A DNA stretch of 64,000 nt from Vigna angularis. Lineage: Eukaryota > Streptophyta > Magnoliopsida > Fabales > Fabaceae. The stretch covers positions 1,736,001 to 1,800,000 of the forward strand of contig NC_068980.1 in assembly GCF_016808095.1 (NCBI RefSeq). The letters run 5' to 3'. Position numbers and translations under genes: made by a program. Under the pieces are notes generated by a model. That model was not told where the DNA came from and ran no database searches. It worked only from the letters and a program-made list of their open reading frames with translations. Position 1 is the stretch's first letter. Every line of letters starts with the position of its first letter. Below, in pieces: positions 31,189-43,755 of this stretch.

Positions 31189-32934
31189 CCCCGAGAAACT
31201 AAACTAACTAAAATTTAGATATGTATGAAAGTCGCTTACATTATTATTGTTAGGTGCCTAATAATATGTTATTTTTGTTCATTACTACCTAATTTCATAA
31301 TCTATTTATTATTTATTAAGCAACTATTTCAATGAAGTCATATTTAATACAATTGCTCATACATGTTTGCATTAAATTAAGAGAATTATGACCAGAGTAA
31401 ATTCGCTAATATTATCTGTATAAGAATTAATAAAAATATATTTATTTTCTCAATAAATGTACAATTTTATTTAAAAATACATATTAATTAATATAAATAT
31501 AAATTAAAGATAGAATAACTAATGTTGTATTAAAAGTCTGTAATATGATTTAATTTAGTACTTTTTTGGAAGTATGAAATATTATGAGATGACTTATAGA
31601 ACTTAAGAAAAAAATTAAATATTATCTAACGATTTTACAACTATAAATAATTAAGAATAATGATAAAGAATATTAAAATTTAAAAGAATATATCCAATAC
31701 TAATGTATTTATGAATATTTCAACTATTTTTTTAAACCTTTTTAGGAGAGAAAAAAATTAAAATTATATTTTCATAAAATTAAATTAATTTAGTTTATGC
31801 ATATAAAATTTTTCTTATATAAATTATTTTATCGTTAAGTTAAGCATAAGTAAATTGTAATTAAAAAAAAGTTTTAGTTTTACGCATTAAAAAATTACAA
31901 ACTTCCCATACCTATACGGTTTCTAGATCTCTCTCATTTCGGTGTATGTTCAATTTATGCATGTGTCCCTTCCACTAGAAGTCTGCCAGGAACCGCTCTT
32001 TGTTTGTGTCCCTTACATTTCGTGTCTCTTGCACCGACAATCACTCCCACCTTCGTCATTGTCCGGATGTCACATTTAAGATCTTAAAAAATTCAGTTTT
32101 TGCATAATAAAGGTCCCAGATTCGTGAATTTCAAATTTATCTATGCTACCAATTATCATATTAGTATATAGTCTTTCCTTTTTAATTTCAAATTTTAAAA
32201 TGACATGATAAAAATTTAAACACAGACATTATCATGATGTATTTATATAAATTATATCATAATTAAATTAGTTTTTATACTGTAATTTATCAAACCGTAA
32301 AAGATTACAACGCTAAGAACCAAACTCACAAGAATATATTAAAAATATATAATAATAATATCTACAATAGAAAAAACATAATAAATATCAAAATAATTTT
32401 GTTTTATTTTTATGAAGATCCTATATTCACGATGTTATGATAAATATTAAAATATTTTATTTTATTTTATATATTGTGTAATATAAATTAAATTCTTCCG
32501 TCAGAACGTATGATGAAATTTAATGTATTTCGTTATCTCAATGTCTAAGTGAATCTCAACAAAAAAATATTATTACTTAGTATTTGATTTTTGTCATACA
32601 TCAAATATTCAACGAAACCATTATTAACAAAAACTGTAAATATTTTTGTATTTTCTTTTTACAAAAATTACAAATCTTCTAATATAATTTTTCCAGCAAA
32701 AATTCCTAATATTATCATATAATTATTCTAAACAAAATTGCAAACTATAATTATATAAAATTATATAAAATGATAAATATAAACTATCTAATAATATTAT
32801 AATAGAAATTGTGATTTGATTGTGATTAGAATTATCTTATATAATATCAATTTATTGATAGGATCTAAAACTAGCTTGGTTTATTAAATAAAGAAGTTAA
32901 GATTTTAATAAATTATTATATTTTTTTTTATTTG
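31189..32934. other. AT-rich intergenic tract
   Basis: No exon or clear repeat recognised. The bases just right of the LTR end read, on the minus strand, CTCGGGG, which could be a remnant polypurine tract. Confidence 0.4.
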
Positions 32935-32935
32935 T

Positions 32936-32977
32936 TTGGGCTTTATCTTTCATTCCTTGGGCTTTATCTTTCATTTC
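32936..32977. repeat. 21-bp tandem duplication in promoter region
   Basis: The phrase TTGGGCTTTATCTTTCATT occurs twice in direct succession, just before the TATA-like site of the CCCH-RNase H gene. It contains GGGCTTTA, close to plant site II/telo-box type promoter words; that role is inference. Confidence 0.7.
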
Positions 32978-32981
32978 TTCT

Positions 32982-32989
32982 TATTTAAA
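32982..32989 (+). promoter_or_regulatory. TATA-like box of the CCCH-RNase H gene
   Basis: TATTTAAA lies 50 bases before the first in-frame ATG (33039), a spacing that would give a very short leader. Confidence 0.4.
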
Positions 32990-33038
32990 AGGAAATATAT
33001 TCCATCACTGCTGTAAATCATCATTTCCTTCAAGTTTC

Positions 33039-34193
33039 ATGATCCATACAACCATTTTCTTACAGAAATATTATTTATTTTTACAAACAATGGAGGTAGA
33101 AACTAAAGTTTTTCAAAGATCATCACCAATAACATGTATGGATTGGATGAATGGAAATTGTTCAAAAGGTGAAAAATGTCCAAACTTACATTGGTGGATT
33201 GACACCAACAACTTTCACAATAAGGAGGTGAGTTCTTTTTCTTGCATGAATGTAATTATTTTTTCGTTATAAATCAATAGTTATATTTTAATCCAAGGCT
33301 ATCCGTTGTGTTTGTCGTTGTCATTTTTTTGATATATTAAGAAGTGATTCCAGTTTTGAAGCTTGCTATACTCTCTTTCGAAGTGATTTTCTATTGTTTA
33401 TCAATCCATGTATAATATTAATTATATTATATGTATTATTTTAATGAAGAAAAGGCATTCATTCATAACATGCTTTTCTTATCATTTTTCAATAATATAA
33501 AAGCTATTTTTATTATTATAATTGTTATTCTGTTATTAGTGTTTTTATTTTATTTTCATTTGTAGTGAGATGTTAAAAGTTTATGTTTATTTCGTTTTTT
33601 ACATCATTTTACATTATAGTTTACTCATCAGTTTTTACAAAAACTTTTTCTAGATAAATAAATCAAGGACGGCAAGATTAGTACGTTGGATTCCGCCTCC
33701 AAAGGGATTTATAAAGATTAATTGTGATGGAGCTTACACTTATAATGGAAAAAAGGTAGCTGCGGGAGGTATTATTAGAAATTCTGATGGTGAATTTCTT
33801 TTTGCCTTCTCTAGTGTCTTAAGAGTTGACTCAGCAGCAGAGGCTGAATTATTCGCGATTAAGCTTGGAATGGAAATAGCTATATCAATGGGATACAAAA
33901 ATATGATTGTTGAAAGTGATTGTCTAACAGCCATACAACTTATTAACAGGAGAGCCCTCCAACAAGGCCATCATTTTTATGCTCTTGTCTCCTCAATAAT
34001 TCATATGGATGCAATGGTTGATTACATTACTTGGAATCATGTGTTTAGAGAAACCAACTCAGTAGCAGATAGTCTTGCTAAATATGGATTATCATTACCT
34101 TTTAGCTCACCTGTAATTCTTTTTAAGTTTGCCCCCACTTTTATTTTCTTTTCCTTACATATGGATAAAATTGGAAAAATGTACTCTCGCTAA
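33039..34193 (+). CDS. CCCH zinc finger-RNase H-like fusion protein
   Basis: Two exons (33039-33227 and 33654-34193, GT..AG intron, phase 0) give 242 residues; starting at the second in-frame ATG (33090) would give 225. The N-terminal part has a C-X7-C-X5-C-X3-H finger (Cys33, Cys41, Cys47, His51), the spacing of RNA-binding CCCH fingers. The second exon is an RNase H-like domain of the plant RVT_3 type: INCDGA, AEAEL, VESDC and NSVADSLA supply Asp88, Glu128, Asp152 and Asp202, so the four acidic catalytic positions are all present. The domain is near full length and has no stop. Such domains occur in non-LTR retrotransposons and as domesticated host genes; no reverse transcriptase lies nearby, so this looks like a stand-alone gene. 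Expression is not shown by the sequence. Function is unknown; RNA or RNA-DNA hybrid binding and cleavage is inference. Confidence 0.7.
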
Positions 34194-35403
34194 ATGCATT
34201 TTTTCATAAATAAAAATAATTCTATTGGATTCCTTATTTCTTTTATTTTCAATTAGTAGAAACACACTCTTGTGCAAGCCATCTTACATCATTTTTACAT
34301 TTGCATAAACTACATACATTGTATCTCATGTTTTAATATAAATGTATCATCTTAACTCTGAGTTCTATATTTGTTCAGTGACATCTTCTAATCATAATGT
34401 GAATATCTATTTATGATTACTTGTTGGGAAACTTCACACACTACACAGTGAGCTTGACACATTGACAGATAAGGAAGATAATATTTGAGAGGTTATATAC
34501 AAACTTTCTTTTAACTTTTACATACTACATATTTACACTTTCTTTATCAAAATATAATATTTTTGTTTAATTAGGATTTATATTTTTCATCATTTTTATG
34601 TTTGGGTTTTGGTTCTGCTTTTAAGTTTTGGAAGGACGAACAGAAAGTATCATCTGTTTCTAAACTAATGCTTTGATGTTTATTCATTTTTGGTTTTGGA
34701 GAAAACTACACTTTGCTACATCAAGTATTATTTTAATTTTTTATTAACCTTTGTCAATAATAAATCAAAGAGAAATATATTTTATTTTAATTTAATATGT
34801 TTTTATACAGTAATAAATGGTGAAGTTTATTATATAGCAATTTGTATTATAAATGCACAGTAGTTCTTTATAAGGTGGAACCAATAATAGTCGTTGTAAT
34901 AACGAGTGCTTATAAAAGATATTTTTCTTGTATTTTTTAAAATATTTTTCTGTTATAGGGTTTAGAAAATACAATTATGTTTTTACAATAAAATATGTTT
35001 TTATTATGTATTCAACAATATTTTAGAAAATACAGTTTTGGATTTTAAGATCTATATGTTGATTTAATAAAATTTACTTTATATAATTAGTCCTTCAAGT
35101 TTTAACTCGTAATTCTGTTCTAACATCAATCAATTTAAACTTCTTTTATGTGCTAGTTCTTAAACAGGTGGAATGTCTTTCACTCAATTGATTAAACTTT
35201 GAAAAAAAAAATTCTTAATTTGTGATATTTTGGATTTTGTTTTTATTAAAGGATTGAAATGGATTTGACGGGGAGAAGTATAAAACTTGGTTTACTATGA
35301 TTTTAGGATAGTCTTGTATGAACTAAAAAGTCAATGAATAATATAAAGTAATATCAATTGGGATGTTGGTAAGTAATTCGGTTTTTATCAATATTTGTAT
35401 TTA
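34194..35403. other. intergenic DNA between the RNase H gene and the retrotransposon
   Basis: AT-rich, with no exon recognised. The first few hundred bases may be 3' UTR. Confidence 0.4.
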
Positions 35404-35408
35404 TTTAT
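35404..35408. repeat. target-site duplication, left copy (retrotransposon)
   Basis: TTTAT, identical to 43756-43760. Confidence 0.9.
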
Positions 35409-37258
35409 TGTAAGATTCATGAAAAAAAAAAGATATATATATATATATATATATATAGTAGTAAATTTTAGTATTTTATTATTAATAATAATTTTAATGG
35501 ATAGAAAATTGTAAATTTTGGATATAAAATTATAGTAATTTTAGAAGGAGAGGTTCAAATTTTTGGTAACTTATTTAGTAAATTTTTTTAAATTGAATAG
35601 TAAAAAGTAAATAGTAAATAGTAAAAAGTAAATAGTAAAAATAAATTTTCAGCATTAAGATTTCTTAGCATGGAAGAAAGTAGTAGGTAGAAATTAGGAT
35701 CAGATTTGGTGAGAAAATGATTGAAATATTATTTTTAAATAATATTAAAATAATAAATAATATTAAAATATTAATGAATAGTAAATTTTTTTTTACCTAT
35801 AAATAGCCATAGGAGGGAAGGTTATTTTGCACCAAGAGAAGAGAAATCAAGTGAGAGCTTGAGAAATAGAGAAGAAAGAGTTAGGAAAAATTTTTAGTTG
35901 CAAGAAGAGTAGAGGTTCTGAAGGGTTTCGGGAGAAACAAATTCGGAGCAGGAGATTAAGTCTGGAATAGAGGTAGGGGAGCTAACTTTTCTGTGCTTTT
36001 ATATTATGATTTAGTATTTCTATGCTTTTATATTATAACTTAGTATTGTTTTATTACTATTCATATATTGAAATTCTGTATGAATACTGTTAATGCTTAC
36101 TGTATGTTTATCTATATTGAAATTCGGTGTTAATATTATATGTTGTTGTTTTGAATCTGTAAATAAGAAATTTGTTAAAAACTAGTTGAGGAACACTTTG
36201 GCTAAGGAAAGACTTGGTACTTAAGTTGTCCATTGTGACGCACCTCTCTTTCCTGGAAGTCTACTCGACAAGTTTTTAACTTAAATCCTATTTAACAGAT
36301 TTTGTATTGTTAAAATATTGTGCAATATATCTTGTTGGAATGGAAATGTTTGATGAATTCATGTTTTTGTGGTAGATATGGAATTATGAATTATAATTGT
36401 GATAATTGCATTTTATTATATTGCAATTGAATTTATGCATCTAAACATGATATAAGTGATATAGGGAGATTTTGTAGGGGTATAATGTGAGTTGAGGAAT
36501 ATGAGTATGGTATGAGTCTCGTGGAGAGATTCAGTAATATTATGGTATTTGTGTATATGTTGATGTTGAGGGTCCCGTAGTTGGAGGCTATCCTGATACT
36601 CTAATAATAATCCAGTCTCAAGTAGAGAGGGATGAATTATGTGGTGAGAGGAGCAGGAGGTCCTGGTCTATGTGCCGGTTTTGGACATAGTGAGGGGACT
36701 AACCTTGTGAATGGTATGAAGTATTTTGGAAGTGTATTTGTAAGAAGAAGTAGAAGTCATTCCAAGTGCATAACCTCCCGTGACCGCTCATCAACGTATC
36801 ATCCGGATGAGTGTCTATTGGGTATTGTGGTGTCTATTGGGTATTGTGAGACGAGTGTCTAATAGGAATTGTGGTATGAGGGTGTCGAACATAATTATTA
36901 TATGATGTTTATATCAAGGTAATTATACATGTTTTAAATGATTTGTTGCATGTTAACTCACCCTACTTGTTTGTGTTTGTTTTGTGTTTGGGTATGTGCG
37001 ATGATCGTATAATTCGTTATACGGGAGCAGACGAAGGATTGTCGTCTGATCCAATGCCAATGAAGAGAGAGACAGAAGAATAAGTTAGAAGAATTCGAAT
37101 TATATTTATGAGTTTATAATTGAAATCTGAGTTTAAAACATGTGTAGACATATATTAATTATGAATTTATAAGTGTGAGATTACGGGATATTACCGTAAA
37201 TGTAATGTTACAATATATAAATTATGAATTATCCGGCGTGAGATATTGGCATGTTACA
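35409..37258 (+). repeat. 5' LTR
   Basis: 1850 bases, starting TGTAAGATTC and ending GGCATGTTACA. An AT run lies at 35433-35457. TATAAATA at 35797-35804 is the likely promoter of the element, some 390 bases into the LTR. A short open frame (36632-36862) also present in the 3' LTR is not considered a gene. Confidence 0.95.
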
Positions 37259-37262
37259 TTAA

Positions 37263-37274
37263 TGGTATCAGAGC
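37263..37274 (+). other. primer-binding site (initiator tRNA-Met)
   Basis: TGGTATCAGAGC, four bases inside the 5' LTR, matches the 3' end of plant initiator methionine tRNA, the usual minus-strand primer of this group. Confidence 0.9.
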
Positions 37275-37370
37275 GGTTCGTCCTTAAGACGACCTAAGAG
37301 TTGTGGATTAATCCTACAAACTCATATTATAAATTATGATAACAATAATTCTCTGTATGAACAGAGAGAA

Positions 37371-38624
37371 ATGGCTCGTAGACAACCCAATCGTGAAACC
37401 CCTGAGGTACCTAGCCTTGCAAGGGCTTTAGAATCTATCGCATCCGCTCTTCAACAACAGGGAGCTGCTTTAATGCAACAGCACACAACGGCCCTACAAC
37501 AGTTAGAAGCGGCCAGACTAAATTCTGAAGCGAGCCAAAGACAACATGCGGAAACCTTAAGACAACTAGCCGAGAATGGCACCCATATGGAAGCTCAACC
37601 TCAGAGAGTTCAGGAATGGACCTTAGAAAATTTTCTGCAACATCGTCCAGCTATTTTTAATGGGAAAACGAGTCCGGATGAAGCTGATCTCTGGATAAGG
37701 AACTTGGAAAAGATTTTTGAAGCAAAGAGGTGTCCACCCGAAACTAGGTTGGCATACTCTGAGTATCAGCTATCTGGGGAAGCAGCACACTGGTGGAACA
37801 ACACAAAGCTGGTATTAGAGGAAAGTGGTGAGATTATAACTTGGGAAATTTTTAAGAATAAATTTTATGCTGAGTACTTTCCAGACAGTGTGAGACATTT
37901 GAAAGAGGTGGAGTTCTTGCAGCTGGTGCAAGGCAACAAATCCGTAGCTGAATATGCAGACAGGTTCAAACACTTGGTTCGTTTCTACACCCAACCGTCA
38001 AATGAAGAATGGAGGTGCAGGAAATTCAAAAATGGATTGAGAGCAAACATTCAACTAGCTGTGAATCCTTTAGCTATTAAGGAGTTTGCTGCTTTAGTAG
38101 AACATGCCAAAGCTGTAGAAAGGTTAATAAGTGAGATTGAAGTTCAGAAGTTACCAAGGGTAGGAGGACCATCTGGATCACGAGTTGAACGACATGTAAA
38201 GAATCGACCTTATGACAGACCACAACCTCAGAGGAATCCTCATCAGCAACAACACCAACAGAGAATAATCCAATGTTTCGTCTGCGGAGGACCTCATCTG
38301 AAAAGCGTCTGTCCACAAGTTAATCTACGCAACAAGTGTTTTCTTTGCGGAGCTGAAGGACATTTTGCTAGAGATTGTTTCTCTAACAGAAGAGGAACAA
38401 CTCAACCTCAACAACCGCCTCAACAGGGAAGGACTGACAATAAACCACAAGCGACTGGGAGAGTCTATGCCTTAACGGGAGCAGAAGCTGCCAAATCAGG
38501 TACTCTCATCATTGGATGTTGTAATATAGCTGGTAGAGACTTGAATGTATTGTTTGATTCTGGAGCGACACACTCCTTTTTGTCTGAAACTCTTATTCAA
38601 GAGTTGAACCTACCTGTAAAATAG
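37371..38624 (+). CDS. gag: retrotransposon gag and start of protease, ending at UAG
   Basis: 417 residues. A Gln-rich, probably coiled N-terminus (about 20-75) is followed by the retrotransposon gag domain (about 98-240, with WTLENFLQHRP and AEYADRFKHLVRFY). Two zinc knuckles follow: CFVCGGPHLKSVC (302-314, with the shortened spacing CX2CX3HX4C) and CFLCGAEGHFARDC (323-336, standard CX2CX4HX4C). The protease active site DSGATHSF starts at Asp396; the frame then meets TAG only 22 codons later, inside the protease fold. The frame after the stop is the same, with no shift, and it continues the protease at once, so this is a single-codon interruption of what is normally one gag-pol frame. Confidence 0.9.
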   Translation: MARRQPNRETPEVPSLARALESIASALQQQGAALMQQHTTALQQLEAARLNSEASQRQHAETLRQLAENGTHMEAQPQRVQEWTLENFLQHRPAIFNGKTSPDEADLWIRNLEKIFEAKRCPPETRLAYSEYQLSGEAAHWWNNTKLVLEESGEIITWEIFKNKFYAEYFPDSVRHLKEVEFLQLVQGNKSVAEYADRFKHLVRFYTQPSNEEWRCRKFKNGLRANIQLAVNPLAIKEFAALVEHAKAVERLISEIEVQKLPRVGGPSGSRVERHVKNRPYDRPQPQRNPHQQQHQQRIIQCFVCGGPHLKSVCPQVNLRNKCFLCGAEGHFARDCFSNRRGTTQPQQPPQQGRTDNKPQATGRVYALTGAEAAKSGTLIIGCCNIAGRDLNVLFDSGATHSFLSETLIQELNLPVK

Positions 38625-41600
38625 CTGCAGTATGATCTTATAGTATCTACACCGGCCTCTAAATTGATAAAAACATCAAGGATGTGTCCTCAATGTCCAA
38701 TCATTGTAGAAGGACGTAGGTTCAAAGTACATCTTATATCTTTACCTCTACAAGGTTTAGATGTAATCCTAGGAATGGATTGGTTATCTACCAATCGTAT
38801 CCTTATAGACTGTAACAAGAAGGAGTTAATTTTCCCTGATCCTGAAGAAGCGGAGTTGTTGTCATTACAACAAGTGTTGAAGGAAGTAAAAGATGGATCT
38901 CTGTGTTTCATTATCTTGACTCATGTGGAAATTGAGAAAGATAAACAAAATCTTGATATTCCCATAGTTAATGAGTTTAGTGATGTATTCCCAGAAGAAA
39001 TACCAGGATTACCACCTCAACGAGAAGTAGAATTTTCCATCGATTTAATACCTGGAGCTGGACCCGTATCGATATCTCCATATCGAATGGCCCCCGCAGA
39101 GTTGGCAGAGCTGAAGAAGCAAATTGAAGAGTTATTGGAAAAACAATTCATCCGACCAAGCGTATCACCATGGGGAGCACCGGTACTGCTAGTGAAGAAG
39201 AAAGATGGTAGCTCTAGATTGTGTGTTGACTACAGGCAGTTGAACAAGCTAACCATTAAGAACAAGTATCCTTTGCCTAGGATTGACGATTTGATGGATC
39301 AGTTGCATGGAGCTCAAGTATTTTCAAAGATAGATCTAAGGTCTGGATATCATCAACTTTTGGTTAAAGCTGAAGATGTACAGAAGACTGCTTTTAGATC
39401 AAGATACGGGCATTACGAGTATGTAGTTATGCCATTCGGGGTAACTAATGCTCCAGCTTTGTTCATGGATTACATGAACAGAATCTTTCAACCCTTTTTA
39501 GATAAGTTTGTCGTAGTCTTTATAGATGACATACTTATTTATTCCAAAAGTCGAGAAGAACATGAGAGGCACCTAAGAATTGTGCTTGAGATCTTGAGAG
39601 AAAAGAAACTATATGCAAAGTTGTCAAAGTGTGAATTCTGGATACACGAGGTACAATTCTTGGGACATGTTATATCAGCTCAAGGCATAGCAGTGGATCC
39701 AACCAAGGTGGAAGCAGTGCTACGGTGGGAGAAACCAAAGACTACGACGGAAATACGAAGCTTTGTGGGTTTAGCTGGATACTATAGAAAATTTATAGAA
39801 GGTTTTTCTAAAATAGTAGCGCCTTTAACCCAGCTAACTCGCAAAGATCAACCGTTTGTTTGGACAGATAAGTGTGAGAAAAGCTTCCTGGAATTAAAGC
39901 ATAGGTTGACAAGTGCACCAATATTGATTATCCCGAATCCAAGTAAATCTTTTGAGATTTATTGTGATGCTTCACACCAGGGGTTAGGATGTGTGCTTAT
40001 GCAAGAAAGGAAGGTGGTGGCTTATGCTTCAAGACAATTAAAGGTTCATGAGAAGAATTATCCTACTCATGATCTAGAATTGGCAGCAGTAGTATTTTCT
40101 CTGAAGATTTGGCGACACTATCTTTATGGTGTCCAATTTCAAGTATTCAGCGATCACAAAAGTTTGAAGTACCTATTTGACCAAAAAGAGCTAAATATGA
40201 GGCAAAGGCGGTGGATGGAGTTTTTAAAGGATTATGACTTCAAACTTTTGTACCATCCGGGAAAGGCGAATGTAGTAGCTGATGCTTTGAGTAGGAAGAT
40301 GGTACATGTTTCTCATATGATGATCAAAGAATTGGAATTGGTGGAGAAATTCAGAGATCTCAAGCTACATATGGAATATGAAGTAGATTTCATTAGATGT
40401 AGTAATTTGACTATATCTAGCGACTTTCTAACTTTAATCAAAGAGAAACAATTGGTGGATCCTAACCTGAAAGAGATAGCAGAAATGATCAAAACAGAAT
40501 CAATTAAAGAGTTTAGGTTAGGACCTGATGGAGTATTAAAATTTAGAAGTAGAATATGTGTACCAGACAATGCAGAAATAAAAAGATTAATCCTTGAAGA
40601 AGGACACAAGAGTCGTTTTAGCATGCATCCCGACATGACTAAAATGTATCAAGATCTTAAGGAGTCCTTTTGGTGGCCAGGAATGAAGAAGGAAGTAGCA
40701 CAGTTTGTAGCAGCTTGTTTGACTTGCCAAAAGGCAAAAGTGGAACACCAAAGGCCTGGAGGAATGCTACAACAATTAGACATACCAGAGTGGAAATGGG
40801 ATAGCATTGCTATGGATTTTGTTACCCATTTACCACGAACAATAAAGGGTAATGATGCCATCTGGGTCATCATTGATCGATTGACAAAAAGTGCTCACTT
40901 CTTGGCAATAAATCTGAGAATGTCAATGACTAAGCTGACACAATTGTACATAAAGGAAATAGTGAGATTGCACGGTATACCTTCTAGCATTGTGTCAGAC
41001 AGAGACCCAAGATTTACTTCTAGATTCTGGCAAACCTTACAGGAAGCTATGGGCAGTAAATTACGAATGAGTTCCGCATATCATCCCCAAACTGATGGAC
41101 AATCTGAAAGGACTATCCAGTCATTAGAAGATCTGTTGAGAACTTGTGTATTAGATCATCTTGGTAGTTGGGATGAAATACTTCCTCTTGTGGAATTTAC
41201 CTATAACAACAGTTTCCAAGCAAGTATAGGTATGGCACCTTATGAGGCTCTGTATGGCAGACGATGTCAAACTCCGTTATGCTGGTATCAAGATGGTGAA
41301 TCAGTTTTAATAGGACTTGAGCTACTACAACAAACCACCAACAAAGTAAAATTGATACGGGAAAGAATGAAGGCTTCTCAGAGTAGACAAAAATCGTATG
41401 CAGATCAAAGGAGGAGACCATTAGAGTTTGCGGCTGGGGACCATGTTTTTCTGCGAGTAACTTCAACCACGGGTGTTGGAAGAGCACTTCGCTCCAGGAA
41501 ACTTTCTCCTAAGTTCATTGGTCCATACCAAATTTTGAGACGAATTGGGCTAGTCGCTTACGAGATTGCGCTACCCCCTCAATTGGCCAATCTTCATTCA

Positions 41601-41849
41601 GTTTTTCATGTCTCCCAACTAAGAAAGTATGTACCTGACCCTTCTCACATTATAGAAATAGAGGAGATTCAAATCCGAGAGGACCTCTCAGTAGAAGTAC
41701 AACCTGTTTGTATAGAAGATACTAAAACAAAGGAACTTAGAGGAAAAACTATTAATTTAGTCAGGGTAGTTTGGGATAAGAGGACAGGTGACTCTACATG
41801 GGAACTAGAAGAAGAGATGAAGCAATTATATCCTCAACTATTTTCTTGA
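38625..41849 (+). CDS. pol: retrotransposon pol: rest of protease, RT, RNase H, integrase, chromodomain-like tail
   Basis: Continuous with gag in the same frame after the UAG; the first in-frame ATG is 38682. Numbering from codon 38664: protease remainder including ILGMDWL; reverse transcriptase with FIDDILIYS (active-site Asp288/289); RNase H starting at IYCDASHQG (Asp435) with DALSRK at its end; integrase with the HHCC finger (ending CLTC) and a DD35E triad Asp718, Asp779, Glu815; the GPY-type segment KFIGPYQIL; and a tail [15 protein letters not shown] typical of the divergent chromodomain of plant chromoviruses, which helps target insertion to chromatin marks. No other stop or frameshift interrupts it up to TGA at 41847-41849. 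Translation depends on readthrough or on internal initiation; which occurs, if either, is not visible. Confidence 0.92.
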   Translation: MQYDLIVSTPASKLIKTSRMCPQCPIIVEGRRFKVHLISLPLQGLDVILGMDWLSTNRILIDCNKKELIFPDPEEAELLSLQQVLKEVKDGSLCFIILTHVEIEKDKQNLDIPIVNEFSDVFPEEIPGLPPQREVEFSIDLIPGAGPVSISPYRMAPAELAELKKQIEELLEKQFIRPSVSPWGAPVLLVKKKDGSSRLCVDYRQLNKLTIKNKYPLPRIDDLMDQLHGAQVFSKIDLRSGYHQLLVKAEDVQKTAFRSRYGHYEYVVMPFGVTNAPALFMDYMNRIFQPFLDKFVVVFIDDILIYSKSREEHERHLRIVLEILREKKLYAKLSKCEFWIHEVQFLGHVISAQGIAVDPTKVEAVLRWEKPKTTTEIRSFVGLAGYYRKFIEGFSKIVAPLTQLTRKDQPFVWTDKCEKSFLELKHRLTSAPILIIPNPSKSFEIYCDASHQGLGCVLMQERKVVAYASRQLKVHEKNYPTHDLELAAVVFSLKIWRHYLYGVQFQVFSDHKSLKYLFDQKELNMRQRRWMEFLKDYDFKLLYHPGKANVVADALSRKMVHVSHMMIKELELVEKFRDLKLHMEYEVDFIRCSNLTISSDFLTLIKEKQLVDPNLKEIAEMIKTESIKEFRLGPDGVLKFRSRICVPDNAEIKRLILEEGHKSRFSMHPDMTKMYQDLKESFWWPGMKKEVAQFVAACLTCQKAKVEHQRPGGMLQQLDIPEWKWDSIAMDFVTHLPRTIKGNDAIWVIIDRLTKSAHFLAINLRMSMTKLTQLYIKEIVRLHGIPSSIVSDRDPRFTSRFWQTLQEAMGSKLRMSSAYHPQTDGQSERTIQSLEDLLRTCVLDHLGSWDEILPLVEFTYNNSFQASIGMAPYEALYGRRCQTPLCWYQDGESVLIGLELLQQTTNKVKLIRERMKASQSRQKSYADQRRRPLEFAAGDHVFLRVTSTTGVGRALRSRKLSPKFIGPYQILRRIGLVAYEIALPPQLANLHSVFHVSQLRKYVPDPSHIIEIEEIQIREDLSVEVQPVCIEDTKTKELRGKTINLVRVVWDKRTGDSTWELEEEMKQLYPQLFS

Positions 41850-41885
41850 AGTATAGAATTTTCGGGGACGAAAACTTTTGTTGTT

Positions 41886-41893
41886 GGGGAGAA
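41886..41893 (+). other. polypurine tract
   Basis: GGGGAGAA directly before the 3' LTR; the usual plus-strand primer site. Confidence 0.85.
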
Positions 41894-41915
41894 TGTAAGA
41901 TTCATGAAAAAAAAA

Positions 41916-41957
<42 letters not shown>

Positions 41958-43755
41958 GTAAATTTTAGTATTTTATTATTAATAATAATTTTAATGGATA
42001 GAAAATTGTAAATTTTGGATATAAAATTATAGTAATTTTAGAAGGAGAGGTTCAAATTTTTGGTAACTTATTTAGTAAATTTTTTTAAATTGAATAGTAA
42101 AAAGTAAATAGTAAATAGTAAAAAGTAAATAGTAAAAATAAATTTTCAGCATTAAGATTTCTTAGCATGGAAGAAAGTAGTAGGTAGAAATTAGGATCAG
42201 ATTTGGTGAGAAAATGATTGAAATATTATTTTTAAATAGTATTAAAATAATAAATAATATTAAAATATTAATGAATAGTAAATTTTTTTTTACCTATAAA
42301 TAGCCATAGGAGGGAAGGTTATTTTGCACCAAGAGAAGAGAAATCAAGTGAGAGCTTGAGAAATAGAGAAGAAAGAGTTAGGAAAAATTTTTAGTTGCAA
42401 GAAGAGTAGAGGTTCTGAAGGGTTTCGGGAGAAACAAATTCGGAGCAGGAGATTAAGTCTGGAATAGAGGTAGGGGAGCTAACTTTTCTGTGCTTTTATA
42501 TTATGATTTAGTATTTCTATGCTTTTATATTATAACTTAGTATTGTTTTATTACTATTCATATATTGAAATTCTGTATGAATACTGTTAATGCTTACTGT
42601 ATGTTTATCTATATTGAAATTCGGTGTTAATATTATATGTTGTTGTTTTGAATCTGTAAATAAGAAATTTGTTAAAAACTAGTTGAGGAACACTTTGGCT
42701 AAGGAAAGACTTGGTACTTAAGTTGTCCATTGTGACGCACCTCTCTTTCCTGGAAGTCTACTCGACAAGTTTTTAACTTAAATCCTATTTAACAGATTTT
42801 GTATTGTTAAAATATTGTGCAATATATCTTGTTGGAATGGAAATGTTTGATGAATTCATGTTTTTGTGGTAGATATGGAATTATGAATTATAATTGTGAT
42901 AATTGCATTTTATTATATTGCAATTGAATTTATGCATCTAAACATGATATAAGTGATATAGGGAGATTTTGTAGGGGTATAATGTGAGTTGAGGAATATG
43001 AGTATGGTATGAGTCTCGTGGAGAGATTCAGTAATATTATGGTATTTGTGTATATGTTGATGTTGAGGGTCCCGTAGTTGGAGGCTATCCTGATACTCTA
43101 ATAATAATCCAGTCTCAAGTAGAGAGGGATGAATTATGTGGTGAGAGGAGCAGGAGGTCCTGGTCTATGTGCCGGTTTTGGACATAGTGAGGGGACTAAC
43201 CTTGTGAATGGTATGAAGTATTTTGGAAGTGTATTTGTAAGAAGAAGTAGAAGTCATTCCAAGTGCATAACCTCCCGTGACCGCTCATCAACGTATCATC
43301 CGGATGAGTGTCTATTGGGTATTGTGGTGTCTATTGGGTATTGTGAGACGAGTGTCTAATAGGAATTGTGGTATGAGGGTGTCGAACATAATTATTATAT
43401 GATGTTTATATCAAGGTAATTATACATGTTTTAAATGATTTGTTGCATGTTAACTCACCCTACTTGTTTGTGTTTGTTTTGTGTTTGGGTATGTGCGATG
43501 ATCGTATAATTCGTTATACGGGAGCAGACGAAGGATTGTCGTCTGATCCAATGCCAATGAAGAGAGAGACAGAAGAATAAGTTAGAAGAATTCGAATTAT
43601 ATTTATGAGTTTATAATTGAAATCTGAGTTTAAAACATGTGTAGACATATATTAATTATGAATTTATAAGTGTGAGATTACGGGATATTACCGTAAATGT
43701 AATGTTACAATATATAAATTATGAATTATCCGGCGTGAGATATTGGCATGTTACA
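41894..43755 (+). repeat. 3' LTR
   Basis: 1862 bases, same ends as the 5' LTR. An AT run (41918-41954) is 12 bases longer than in the 5' copy. TATA box copy at 42295-42302. Confidence 0.95.

Larger units (their letters stand above)
35409..43755 (+). mobile_element. full-length Ty3/gypsy LTR retrotransposon, Tekay/Del-type chromovirus
   Basis: It has all parts: 5' LTR (35409-37258), primer-binding site (37263-37274), gag-pol (37371-41849), polypurine tract (41886-41893) and 3' LTR (41894-43755). The 5-base target duplication TTTAT flanks it exactly (35404-35408 and 43756-43760). By eye the LTRs differ only by the length of an AT run (12 bases) and one substitution (35742 A, 42239 G), so insertion was very recent. 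The pol order protease, reverse transcriptase, RNase H, integrase and chromodomain-like tail places it in Ty3/gypsy chromoviruses; the long LTRs and the tail suit Tekay/Del. One in-frame UAG at 38622-38624 breaks gag-pol. Confidence 0.95.

Noticed and set aside
36632..36862. Open frame of 76 codons, repeated at 43129-43359
   Set aside because: The two copies are the same position in the two LTRs; the frame shows no known domain and is by-product coding in a promoter repeat.
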